Source: Flavobacteriales bacterium (GTDB lineage Bacteria; Bacteroidota; Bacteroidia; Flavobacteriales_G; JALEGO01). Taken from it: 64,000 nt of DNA. The notes beneath the pieces were generated by a model that made no database searches, was not told where the DNA came from, and saw only the letters and a list, made by a program, of their open reading frames with translations. Shown one piece after another: positions 54,570-63,988 of the stretch. The position numbers were made by a program, and so were the translations under genes. The stretch lies in contig JAHDCS010000002.1 of the NCBI GenBank assembly GCA_020629755.1, positions 1 through 64,000 of the forward strand, written 5' to 3'. Within the stretch, counting starts at the first letter, position 1. Each line of letters opens with the position of its first letter.

Positions 54570-54729
54570 AGCTAAATTGTAATAAAATGGCATAAAAGAT
54601 TTTTAATAGAAAAGACAAATTTTAAGGCAAAAAACACAGACATAGCAGTAGCTATAGCGAGTATTTTTAACGAAGAAAATTGGTTTTTATGTATAAAGAT
54701 TTGTGACATTTTATCACAATTTAGCTCTA
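54567..54729. repeat. MITE-like 163-bp element with near-perfect 23-bp terminal inverted repeats
   Basis: The left end (54567-54589) and right end (54707-54729) are inverted copies matching at 22 of 23 positions; the outer 14 bases, TAGAGCTAAATTGT, are identical. The 117 bases between are AT-rich with no reading frame of note, though they contain a small palindrome GCTATAGC. The left end supplies the TAG stop of purH. Flanks AAGCA occur on both sides within two bases, a possible but weak target duplication. It could be a non-autonomous transposable element or a long-range hairpin between the convergent purH and regulator genes. Confidence 0.6.
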
Positions 54730-54763
54730 AAAGCAGTTAAAAATTCACGCTAATTTATTGAAG

Positions 54764-55927
54764 CTATAGCACAAATTGTTCTACATCTGAGGCATTAATC
54801 GGATCACAGCCCAAAATAGTGAGCCTTTCAATCGCGTTTCTAAGCTCGCGAATGTTTCCGGTCCAATCTTTTTCTTGTAATTTTTCAATGGCTTTATCCT
54901 CTATTTTTTTGGGGGGATTATTAGATGTTTTAGCCAAAAGAGTCAAAAAATGATCTGTTAAAACAGGGATGTCTTCTTTGCGTTCATTTAAAGGCGGTAC
55001 TTCTATTAAAATAACGCTTAAACGATGGTATAAATCTTCTCTGAACCGACCTTCTTGAATTTCTTTTTTTAAGTCTTTATTGGTAGCAGCGACTACGCGC
55101 ACATCTACTTTAATGTCTTTGTCTCCGCCAACGCGCGTGATTTTATTTTCTTGAAGAGCGCGTAACACTTTTGCTTGCGCTGAAGCACTCATGTCGCCTA
55201 TTTCATCTAAAAATAAAGTCCCTTTATGAGATTGCTCAAACTTGCCCGCTCTAGATTTAACAGCAGAGGTAAAGGCCCCTTTTTCATGCCCAAATAATTC
55301 ACTCTCAATAAGCTCGCTAGGTATAGCGGCACAATTTACTTCAACAAAAGGGGCATTATTTCTAGGGCTTTGTTGGTGCAGTTGACGTGCCACAAGTTCT
55401 TTTCCTGAACCATTTCCGCCTGTAATCAAAACCCGCGCATCTGTAGGCGCCACTTTAGAGATCATCTCTTTAATAGCACTAATCTTGTCTGACGAACCAA
55501 TTATATCGCCTCCTTTAATGGCATTGACTTTTTTTCTTAACACTTTGGTTTGTGCCACTAAGTTTGTTTTGTCAAATGCATTTCTTAAGGTGACCAATAT
55601 TCGGTTTAAATCTAAAGGCTTTTCAATAAAATCATAAGCCCCTTTTTTGAGCGTAGAGACGGCTGTTTCGATATCTGCATGACCCGACATCATAATAATG
55701 GGCACATCGGGCTTAAGAAGTTGTTGTCTTTCGAGTACCTGTAAGCCATCTAGTCCAGGCATTTTAATGTCACACATAATCAGGTCAATGTCTTGAGATT
55801 TTATCTGTTCTACGCCGGTTTTTCCATCTTCAGCTTCTAAAATCACATATTTTTCAAATTCTAAAATTTCTTTTAGCGTTCTTCTGATGCTTTTTTCATC
55901 ATCAATAATTAAAATCTTTTTTGACAT
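54764..55927 (-). CDS. Sigma-54-dependent response regulator (NtrC type) without DNA-binding domain
   Basis: A 387-residue response regulator. The receiver domain (1-120) has the phospho-acceptor Asp in LIMCDIKMPG (near 53) and the conserved Lys in FIEKPLD (near 104). The AAA+ domain (about 140-370) has Walker A GGNGSGKE, the sigma-54 contact loop GAFTSA in place of the usual GAFTGA, and LFLDEIGDMS as Walker B. The protein ends soon after the AAA+ C-terminal helices (NIRELRNAIERLTILG ... ASDVEQFVL), so the Fis-type helix-turn-helix is missing. The G-to-S change in the loop is tolerated in some Bacteroidota homologues. A histidine kinase partner is not in the window. Confidence 0.88.
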   Translation of the reverse strand: MSKKILIIDDEKSIRRTLKEILEFEKYVILEAEDGKTGVEQIKSQDIDLIMCDIKMPGLDGLQVLERQQLLKPDVPIIMMSGHADIETAVSTLKKGAYDFIEKPLDLNRILVTLRNAFDKTNLVAQTKVLRKKVNAIKGGDIIGSSDKISAIKEMISKVAPTDARVLITGGNGSGKELVARQLHQQSPRNNAPFVEVNCAAIPSELIESELFGHEKGAFTSAVKSRAGKFEQSHKGTLFLDEIGDMSASAQAKVLRALQENKITRVGGDKDIKVDVRVVAATNKDLKKEIQEGRFREDLYHRLSVILIEVPPLNERKEDIPVLTDHFLTLLAKTSNNPPKKIEDKAIEKLQEKDWTGNIRELRNAIERLTILGCDPINASDVEQFVL

Positions 55928-55928
55928 A

Positions 55929-56379
55929 TTATTTCTTTTTAAAAGACCACTCTATAACAGCCCTAGCAACTTCTTCATTGCGCGTGTTGTATCCGATGGA
56001 AAGTGCTGAAATTTTACATGTTTCACCTGTTTTTAAGGCATGTATTTTAGAAAAAAACTCTTGGCCTTGTTGCTTTTTTTGAATAATCTGCTTTAAAAGA
56101 GGTTACCAGCATAGATGTTTTTCCAATTCCGGCAGTGGCCAACAAGGCCAGTGCGCCTGTAGATAATTCAGCAGCGCCGGCTAGTGCTGCAAAATAAATA
56201 GATTTAAAAGGGTTTTTGTTCAAATATTTAAACGGAATTACTACTTCACAGTGTTCCCGGTCTAAAGCCCGAATAGAAACGCCCCACAAAAAAACAGAAG
56301 GCAGTTTAAGTAAGGTGTAGAGCTTAAATTTAAAATAACTCAGTAGTTGTTCTTGGAGTTTTTTAGCTTGAGTGTTCAT
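55929..56379 (-). pseudogene. Frameshifted DUF4442 (thioesterase-like hot-dog fold) gene
   Basis: The reading frame starting at 56379 (MNTQAKKLQEQLLSYF) codes for a hot-dog thioesterase-like protein (FKSIYFAALAGAAELSTGAL near 59-78) and stops after 110 residues. In another frame the same strand continues with SKIHALKTGETCKISALSIG and EEVARAVIEWSFKKK, ending at 55929-55931, as the family does. A single-base slip in one of two 7-base homopolymers (A7 near 56084 or T7 near 56056) would join them to about 150 residues. Either a real mutation or a sequencing error. It overlaps ribF by 4 nt (ATGA) and abuts the regulator by one base. Confidence 0.7.
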
Positions 56380-57299
56380 AGAATACTTTTGGCTTTAATG
56401 GTGTCACTTTCAATGGCTTTTTTAAGGTCTTCTACAGAATCAAACTTTTTATTTTCTCTAAGCTTTTGCTTTACCTTAATGTACAACACTTCACCATACA
56501 CATCCTGAGAAAAATCAAAAAGATGTACCTCTATACGCTCTTCATTGTTTTTGAAACTTGGTCTAGAGCCTATACTCATAACGCCCTGTAAAATCTGTTT
56601 GTTAAATAAGCATTCAACAGCATAAACACCAGCAGACGGAATCAGTTTATTCGAACTAATAGGGGTTAAGTTAGCTGTCGGAAACCCGATTTCTCTTCCT
56701 TGTTTATCGCCATGAATTACTTTTGAGGAAAAGCCATAAGTGTATCCTAAGTAATGGTTTGCAAGAGTGATGTTGCCTTTATTAAGGGCATGTCTTATTT
56801 TGGTGGATGAGATGTTAATGTCTTGTTCTTTTAAAGGATCTACTCTGTGGTATGAAAATTCATATAATGCCGAAAGCTCCTCTATGTTTTCAGCATTTCC
56901 TTCTCTGTTTTTACCAAAATGATGATCATATCCAATCACCAGATGTTTCATGTTTAATTTCTGAATCAAGATGTCTTTAATATAGCCAATCACAGATGTT
57001 CTTGAAAAAGCTTTATCAAAAGGATGAACAATTAAATGGTCTATACCTAAAGAGTTAAACATATCTACTTTTTCTTCTAAACTACTCAGAATATGTAAAT
57101 GTGCATTATCTTGAAAAAGAGCAATTTTAGGGTGCGGATTAAATGTTAAGACCACGCTTTGCGCTTTGTTTTTATGCGCAATGTTTTTGAGCGTGTCAAT
57201 GATTTTTCTGTGGCCTTTGTGAATCCCATCAAAGGTACCGGTAGTGACTACCGTTGCTTGTTCACACGCAAAGTCGTTTATATGATGATAAATCTTCAG
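56376..57299 (-). CDS. ribF: Bifunctional riboflavin kinase/FAD synthetase with CTG start
   Basis: RibF, 307 residues. The FAD synthetase domain shows TTGTFDGIHKGHRKII (about 19-34, the HxGH-type nucleotidyl motif) and NPHPKIALF, and NISSTKIRHAL near 165. The riboflavin kinase domain follows with GREIGFPTANL near 200 and GVMSIGSRPSF. In frame upstream of TTGTFDG there is no ATG, GTG or TTG before the stop; the family-like start LKIYHHIND begins at CTG 57297-57299. Starting at the GTG at 57155 would delete the active site. A perfect -7 box lies 5 nt before the CTG. FAD and FMN are made from riboflavin. Confidence 0.8.
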   Translation of the reverse strand: MKIYHHINDFACEQATVVTTGTFDGIHKGHRKIIDTLKNIAHKNKAQSVVLTFNPHPKIALFQDNAHLHILSSLEEKVDMFNSLGIDHLIVHPFDKAFSRTSVIGYIKDILIQKLNMKHLVIGYDHHFGKNREGNAENIEELSALYEFSYHRVDPLKEQDINISSTKIRHALNKGNITLANHYLGYTYGFSSKVIHGDKQGREIGFPTANLTPISSNKLIPSAGVYAVECLFNKQILQGVMSIGSRPSFKNNEERIEVHLFDFSQDVYGEVLYIKVKQKLRENKKFDSVEDLKKAIESDTIKAKSIL

Positions 57300-57304
57300 A
57301 TAGA

Positions 57305-57312
57305 CAAATATA
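57305..57312 (-). promoter_or_regulatory. -7 box immediately before the CTG start of ribF
   Basis: TATATTTG on the minus strand matches TAnnTTTG and ends 5 nt before the proposed CTG start. With the box this close, a start codon farther upstream is impossible. Confidence 0.55.
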
Positions 57313-57348
57313 TGAGATACCAGATAAAAATATTTAGAATATTCATGA

Positions 57349-58914
<1,566 letters not shown>

Positions 58915-58922
58915 TTTTAACA

Positions 58923-59159
58923 ATGCAGGTAGAAATTATAAGTCCAGACAAAAAGGTATTTAGCGGAGATGCCATTTATATTGAACTCCCAGGTTTAGAT
59001 GGATTATTCGGTGTTTTAAAAGACCACGCCCCCACCATATCAGCCTTAAAAAAAGGCACTATTTTATTGCGAGACAATAAAGAAAACGAACAAACGTTTA
59101 ACGTAAATGGTGGTGTGGCTGAAATATCAGAGAATAAGATTGTTATTCTTGCAGATTAA
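58923..59159 (+). CDS. atpC: F0F1 ATP synthase subunit epsilon (short form)
   Basis: AtpC, 78 residues, 8 nt after atpD. Only the N-terminal beta-sandwich is present (VEIISPDKKVFSGDAIYIELPG, then GGVAEISENKIVILAD); the C-terminal helical domain that inhibits ATP hydrolysis in E. coli is missing. This short form is usual in Bacteroidota. It couples the rotor to the catalytic head. Confidence 0.92.
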   Translation: MQVEIISPDKKVFSGDAIYIELPGLDGLFGVLKDHAPTISALKKGTILLRDNKENEQTFNVNGGVAEISENKIVILAD

Positions 59160-59221
59160 TTCTGTTTAGAAATTAAAAAAGCTCTAAATGCAAATCTTGT
59201 AAATTATAGTATATTTATAAT

Positions 59222-59908
59222 ATGATTGTCCGCATAAATTTTTTGCTTTTTTTTGCCTCTTTTTCCATACATTGTATATCACAAAATATCTATACGGCAA
59301 GAAAAAAACCATGCAGCAACTACAGCGTAACAGCGGACTCTGTAATTTTAGGGTGTGAAAATCATCCTTTAAGTACTGTAAGTACTACAGTAAATGGGGG
59401 TACACCTCCCTATATGTATTTATGGTCAAATGGCGAAAGTACAGAAGATATTGAGAAATTACCCAATGGTTCATATACAGTTACAGTGACTGATTCTAGA
59501 AATTGTCAAGTGATAGATTCTTCATATGTACAAATGCCGGTATGCTCAGTTTCAGCATATATTGATGATGCAAATTGCGAAATGTATGTTACATGGCATG
59601 ACGAAGGTTGTTTGATTTTAAATGACTTTTTAGAAGTTATAGACCCAAATGATGGTGCTGGAAAATTTGCAACTGAAGGAATACCTCCAAATTCAAATTT
59701 TCCATTTACTGTAATAATAGATCTTACAGGTTACCCTACTTGGACAACAGATTTTGGTGTTTTCTTGGCCAGTCCTTATGAAACTTGTGATTGTACTATT
59801 ATAATTGAAACATATACAGGGTTCACGGATTGTGTGCCCTACCCAGATGATATTAATGGGCCTATACACACAGAAGATCCTTTTTTCACAACAACATGCC
59901 ATCAGTAA
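59222..59908 (+). CDS. Secreted protein with one SprB-type repeat, no sorting domain
   Basis: A 228-residue exported protein with a signal peptide (about 1-20, ISQ), one SprB-like repeat (about 45-105, GGTPPYMYLWSNGESTEDIE, NGSYTVTVTDSRNCQ), and a C-terminal Cys-rich part (about 110-228) not recognised. It ends ...FFTTTCHQ without the NPTxxxL pattern of a T9SS sorting domain, although the SprB repeat usually occurs in T9SS cargo. It may be a truncated relic of a longer adhesin or a separately anchored protein. Upstream is a weak AT-rich promoter region. Confidence 0.65.
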   Translation: MIVRINFLLFFASFSIHCISQNIYTARKKPCSNYSVTADSVILGCENHPLSTVSTTVNGGTPPYMYLWSNGESTEDIEKLPNGSYTVTVTDSRNCQVIDSSYVQMPVCSVSAYIDDANCEMYVTWHDEGCLILNDFLEVIDPNDGAGKFATEGIPPNSNFPFTVIIDLTGYPTWTTDFGVFLASPYETCDCTIIIETYTGFTDCVPYPDDINGPIHTEDPFFTTTCHQ

Positions 59909-59957
59909 AAGATATAACAGACTTTAAGCAAAACATTATCCTTGATTAGAATTTTGG

Positions 59958-60401
59958 TCAATATATTTTTATAATGTCGCCTTTATTAGTTACCCTAAAG
60001 GTTTTAGATGTATTAAGATAAGAGTCTCCTAAAACATTAAAGCTTGGATCAATAATAGGGGTTGCCTCAACCACAAAGCCCGCTTCTGCGTAAATATACG
60101 GAATGTAAAACCACTTTGCTCTCACTACAATATCTTTTAAAGCCACACAACCAGGGGTTGCCTCAATGGCTTTGTCAATAGCATCTTCAACTCTAATGAT
60201 TTTATTTGGAATGATTACTATAATAGACGATTTTGCTTCAGTATTTGTGCGATGAGAAGCAGTTTTAAGGTGCTGCATTTGACTTACATCTATATTTTTA
60301 GTGGTCACAAAGGTAAATTGATGGAGTCTTGTAGAGCAAGCGGACAATAATAGAGCAGAAGATATAAGTATTGCATATATATTTGTGCGTGTAAAAAGCA
60401 T
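59958..60401 (-). CDS. Predicted lipoprotein of unknown function
   Basis: A 147-residue protein with a lipobox (LLSAC, Cys near 22) and a soluble domain with VEDAIDKAIEATPGCVALKDIVVRAKWFY. The pattern IDKAIEATPGCVALKDI recalls small Bacteroidota outer-membrane lipoproteins of unknown role. It stands alone on the minus strand between two plus-strand genes. Confidence 0.6.
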   Translation of the reverse strand: MLFTRTNIYAILISSALLLSACSTRLHQFTFVTTKNIDVSQMQHLKTASHRTNTEAKSSIIVIIPNKIIRVEDAIDKAIEATPGCVALKDIVVRAKWFYIPYIYAEAGFVVEATPIIDPSFNVLGDSYLNTSKTFRVTNKGDIIKIY

Positions 60402-60464
60402 AGTGTTTGTTTAAAAAGTTTGAGAGCAAATCTCTAACTTGGTTTTCTTTAAAAACGCAAAGAG

Positions 60465-61739
60465 GTGTTAAAATATTGCAATTTCATTTTAGCTGTTGGT
60501 TTTGTACAGATGCTTCAGGCACAATTTGTACAAGGTAAACACACACAGCTTTATCTAGAAGATAGTCCATATAGATTTTCTGGTACAAATTTGTGGTATG
60601 CCATGAATTTGGGTGCTTCAGATAATCAAAAAGGACGAGAGAGATTAGCAAAAGAGTTAGATCGCCTGAAAAACATAGGCATTTCTAATCTTAGAATCAT
60701 GGCGGCATCAGAAGGCCCAGATACAGAGCCATGGCGAGTTGTGCCAGCGATGCAAACATCCCCCCAAAAGTATAATGAGCAGCTTTTAGAAGGCTTAGAT
60801 TATGTTTTAGATCAGGTGGCTAAAAGAGATATGAAGGTTGTTCTGTGTTTGAATAATATGTGGCCTTGGACAGGCGGATTTGCACAATATGTTTCTTGGG
60901 TAACAGGTGAATCTATTCCGTACCCACCTCCTGCAAAAAACGGAAATTGGTTAAAGTTTATTAAGTTTTCAAGTCGGTTTTTTGTATTAGAAAAAGCACA
61001 AGAAATTTATAAGACTCATCTGAGTACTGTTGTTTTGAGAAAAAACACAATCAACGGAAAACTCTATAAAGAAGACCCCACTATAATGGCTTGGCAATTG
61101 GCTAATGAACCAAGGGGGTTTTTAAATAAAAAAGCGTATTATCATTGGGTAGAGTCTACAAGTGGCTATATTAAGTCTTTAGACACAAATCATCTGGTAA
61201 GCGTAGGGAGTGAAGGTAATGCTGTCTTTCCAAAAAGCAATAAAGCCCGCATAGAGCATGCGTATAAAAACATTGATTATGTGACGGCACACATTTGGGC
61301 GCAAAACTGGCGGTGGTATACTCCTGAAGCACATCAAGAAAAAGCACTTAGAAAAGCTATAAAAAAAGCTAAAAGATACCTATTAAGTCATGTCAAAATA
61401 GCACAAAGCTTGCACAAACCCTTTGTGTTAGATGAATTTGGTTTAGCACGAGATTCAGGGAGTTATAGTAGCGAAAGTACAACAGAGTATAGAGATAGGT
61501 ACTTTAAAGAAGTACTTGGCGTATTGGTTGCTCAGATAAAGCAAAATAAGGCCAGCGGTTTTAATTTTTGGGCCTGGGCAGGTGAAGGACGGCCCAGACA
61601 CCCAAAATCGGTTTGGAAGCCCGGTGATGCGTTTACTGGTGACCCACCCTTTGAACATCAAGGTTGGTATTCGGTCTATGATACAGATACAAGTACCATA
61701 GAGGTGTTAAAAGAGATTGCTAAACAAATAAATCCTTGA
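60465..61739 (+). CDS. Secreted GH5-type mannan endo-1,4-beta-mannosidase
   Basis: A 424-residue glycoside hydrolase with a signal peptide (about 1-19, LQA), starting at GTG 60465. The TIM-barrel has the acid/base Glu215 in WQLANEPRG and the nucleophile Glu324 in VLDEFGLARDSG, with YRFSGTNLWYAMN and LRIMAASEGP near the N-terminus. The sequence fits the mannanase-type GH5 group. It probably degrades mannan or glucomannan outside the cell or in the periplasm. There is no T9SS sorting domain. Its 3' end overlaps the DAHP synthase gene by 20 nt, tail to tail. Octamer at 60758. Confidence 0.85.
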   Translation: MLKYCNFILAVGFVQMLQAQFVQGKHTQLYLEDSPYRFSGTNLWYAMNLGASDNQKGRERLAKELDRLKNIGISNLRIMAASEGPDTEPWRVVPAMQTSPQKYNEQLLEGLDYVLDQVAKRDMKVVLCLNNMWPWTGGFAQYVSWVTGESIPYPPPAKNGNWLKFIKFSSRFFVLEKAQEIYKTHLSTVVLRKNTINGKLYKEDPTIMAWQLANEPRGFLNKKAYYHWVESTSGYIKSLDTNHLVSVGSEGNAVFPKSNKARIEHAYKNIDYVTAHIWAQNWRWYTPEAHQEKALRKAIKKAKRYLLSHVKIAQSLHKPFVLDEFGLARDSGSYSSESTTEYRDRYFKEVLGVLVAQIKQNKASGFNFWAWAGEGRPRHPKSVWKPGDAFTGDPPFEHQGWYSVYDTDTSTIEVLKEIAKQINP

Positions 61740-62487
61740 TATTACTCGGAAGGATTTGTTGGTTTTTATCAGAAAGTGCCTCCAAAGGATTATAATGCGA
61801 TTCTATCATATACCCGTCGTAAATACCCATAGATTGTGCTATTTTCACTAAAGACTTTATTTTATGTAACTCTCCAGCGATATGAGAAGGGTCAAAAATA
61901 AGTTCGCACTCAGGAATTATTTTTTTAAACGTTTCAACCAGCTGAAAAATAGGATCGTATCTATATGTATGCACGGGGTATTGCGCAAATCCTCTATGTA
62001 TAAATGAAATATTTTCAATCCCCTTTTTATAAAACCTTTCAGCAGCCGCTAACCAAACATTAAGATCTGGGTGGATGGGGTTTTTAATTAAAATATGGAT
62101 GTCTTTTACACCTCTAAAAGTATCCGCTAAAAGGTCAATTAAAAATGGATTTACAGTTGTGCGTGTACCAATCCAGAAAAATTGAATACCTGCACGTAAG
62201 CAATCGTGTACGTGAGAAGGTAAAACAACTTCAGTACATGTTTTAATATTTAATGTTTTTTCAATATGTATAAGCCAATCTAGCCCTTGAGCACCTATGC
62301 CTTTAAAAGCATTTGGAGAGGTTCTGGGCTTCCATAAACCAGCTCTAAATAAATGACAAACATCTTGTGTTTTTAAACGCTTTGCGGTTTCATGGAGTTG
62401 CTCAAAACTTTCGGCGCTACAAGGCCCAGTGATCAAAAGTGGATCTTGCTTAGATACCTTTAGTTTTTGCTTTAAGGTTTCTGGCAC
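61720..62487 (-). CDS. 3-deoxy-7-phosphoheptulonate synthase (DAHP synthase) lacking chorismate mutase
   Basis: A 255-residue DAHP synthase that joins phosphoenolpyruvate and erythrose-4-phosphate to begin aromatic amino-acid synthesis. Signatures: LLITGPCSAES near 17-27, FRAGLWKPRTSPNAFKG near 47, and LIFDPSHIAGE near 203. The usual Bacteroidota enzyme has about 360 residues with a C-terminal type II chorismate mutase; here the protein ends at IKDLFV just where that domain would begin. It starts at GTG (62487), 8 nt after the upstream serine hydrolase. A chorismate mutase must be encoded elsewhere, or this is a truncated second copy. Confidence 0.82.
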   Translation of the reverse strand: MPETLKQKLKVSKQDPLLITGPCSAESFEQLHETAKRLKTQDVCHLFRAGLWKPRTSPNAFKGIGAQGLDWLIHIEKTLNIKTCTEVVLPSHVHDCLRAGIQFFWIGTRTTVNPFLIDLLADTFRGVKDIHILIKNPIHPDLNVWLAAAERFYKKGIENISFIHRGFAQYPVHTYRYDPIFQLVETFKKIIPECELIFDPSHIAGELHKIKSLVKIAQSMGIYDGYMIESHYNPLEALSDKNQQILPSNIKDLFV

Positions 62488-62495
62488 CTGATAAA

Positions 62496-63899
62496 TTAAT
62501 TAAGATAGGAAACAACTGGTGTTTCAGAAGAAAAGCTGCCAAGCACCTCTTCTACAAAAGGGACGTAATTCCATGCCTGTTTCTCGGACGCATTACCTAA
62601 TCTAACAATAATGAGATCTTTAGAAGGAAAAATAAACACATGCTGGCCAGCATGCCCAGAGGCAAAGTACATATCAGCAGGCAAATTAGGGTAACGTCTG
62701 TCGCTTTGATCTTCTTTAAACCCAGCATTTAACCAAAAATGAGCCCCGTAAGCGGCACTGTCACAACTGGGTGTTGGGGTACTGACGTATTTGGTCCAAT
62801 CAGAAGGCAAAATTTGTTCTTCGTTCCAAACCCCTTTATTTAGATACAAAATGCCAAACCTAAGCCAATCTAAAGCAGAGGCATAAGCATAAGAAGAAGT
62901 GGCCATTAAACCAGAAGGGTCTGGTTCGATGATCGTGTGTGTCATACCAATTTTGTCTAGTAACTTTTTTTGCAGGTAAGCAATAGGGTCTTTTCCGTTT
63001 TTCTTGAGTTCGTTTTGTAAAAAACGCATTAAAATATTTGACGTACCACTAGAGTATTGAAAAAATGTTCCAGGCTTTTTAATGAGCTTTTGCTTCATCG
63101 GAATTTCAGACATATCTGTTGAGCCAAAGAGCATTTCTGTCGCTAAACTAGGCTTATAATATTCTTCTTCAAAATATAGTCCGCTAGACATTGTAAGTAA
63201 ATCATGCAATGAAATGTTACTTTTTTTGGTGTTTTCCCATTGGTCAAATAAATGTGTTTGATCTAGAGAAATTAGCCCATCTTTAATCATAACACCTGCC
63301 AGTGTAGCGCCTATGCTTTTTGACATAGACCAGCCAAGTTGAGGTGTTTTAGGTGTAAACCCTAGCTTAAATTTAGATGCGATTAGGGCATTTTTATGAT
63401 ACACCAAAACGGAGCGTGTGTGCCGTTTCATGTTAATATTGGGTTCTGTAAAAATGCGGTCAATAGCCGTGTTGAGTTTTTGGTAATCTACCTGTGAATG
63501 ATTTTCTTCAATAGAAATAAGGGTTCCTTCAGGAAAGGGCACAGAGTCGTGTAAAGAATCGATAGGGGGCTTAAATATTTGGGGGGATGAAGAAAGTGGC
63601 TCATCAATATCTTTTATTAGGGTGCATCCTAATCCTTTTCTAAAAACAGCTTTACGTTCTAAAAAACCATAAATATTTGAACGCACACTTTTTTGGTCTG
63701 CATCAAGTGTTCGCGTTAGGTATCCGAATTTGGCTAAATCATTTTCTAAACAGTCGCTTCTTTGTGAAACAAAATAACAAGAGCAGTAAGTTTTAGCATT
63801 GTACCCGTTGGCTAAAGACAAATAATTTTTAACATATAAGCCAATTAAGCAAAAGGCAATACAAAATAAAATAAATAAAAAAACACCGAAATTTCTCAT
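62496..63899 (-). CDS. Serine hydrolase, beta-lactamase/penicillin-binding-like family
   Basis: A 467-residue protein with an N-terminal membrane span (about 1-22) and an extracytoplasmic serine-hydrolase domain (about 150-440). The active-site SxxK is Ser191-Met-Ser-Lys194; a YSSGTSN motif supplies the tyrosine, and GHAGQ the third element. The family includes esterases, penicillin-binding-like proteins and beta-lactamases. A Cys-rich segment follows the membrane span (YCSCYFVSQRSDCL). The substrate is unknown. Octamer at 63581. Confidence 0.85.
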   Translation of the reverse strand: MRNFGVFLFILFCIAFCLIGLYVKNYLSLANGYNAKTYCSCYFVSQRSDCLENDLAKFGYLTRTLDADQKSVRSNIYGFLERKAVFRKGLGCTLIKDIDEPLSSSPQIFKPPIDSLHDSVPFPEGTLISIEENHSQVDYQKLNTAIDRIFTEPNINMKRHTRSVLVYHKNALIASKFKLGFTPKTPQLGWSMSKSIGATLAGVMIKDGLISLDQTHLFDQWENTKKSNISLHDLLTMSSGLYFEEEYYKPSLATEMLFGSTDMSEIPMKQKLIKKPGTFFQYSSGTSNILMRFLQNELKKNGKDPIAYLQKKLLDKIGMTHTIIEPDPSGLMATSSYAYASALDWLRFGILYLNKGVWNEEQILPSDWTKYVSTPTPSCDSAAYGAHFWLNAGFKEDQSDRRYPNLPADMYFASGHAGQHVFIFPSKDLIIVRLGNASEKQAWNYVPFVEEVLGSFSSETPVVSYLN

Positions 63900-63912
63900 A
63901 GTATTGTGGTCT

Positions 63913-63920
63913 CAAATATA
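63913..63920 (-). promoter_or_regulatory. Bacteroidota -7 box before the serine hydrolase
   Basis: TATATTTG on the minus strand matches TAnnTTTG and ends 13 nt before the ATG at 63899. Confidence 0.5.
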
Positions 63921-63963
63921 AGCAAACATGTACGTAAAACACAGACAATGGCAAACATTTCCG

Positions 63964-63971
63964 TATATTTG
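63964..63971 (+). promoter_or_regulatory. -7 box for a gene running off the window end
   Basis: TATATTTG matches TAnnTTTG. It points to the right and ends 17 nt before an ATG at 63989. Gene and product lie outside the window. Confidence 0.45.
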
Positions 63972-63988
63972 TAGAACCAAAATTTGGT

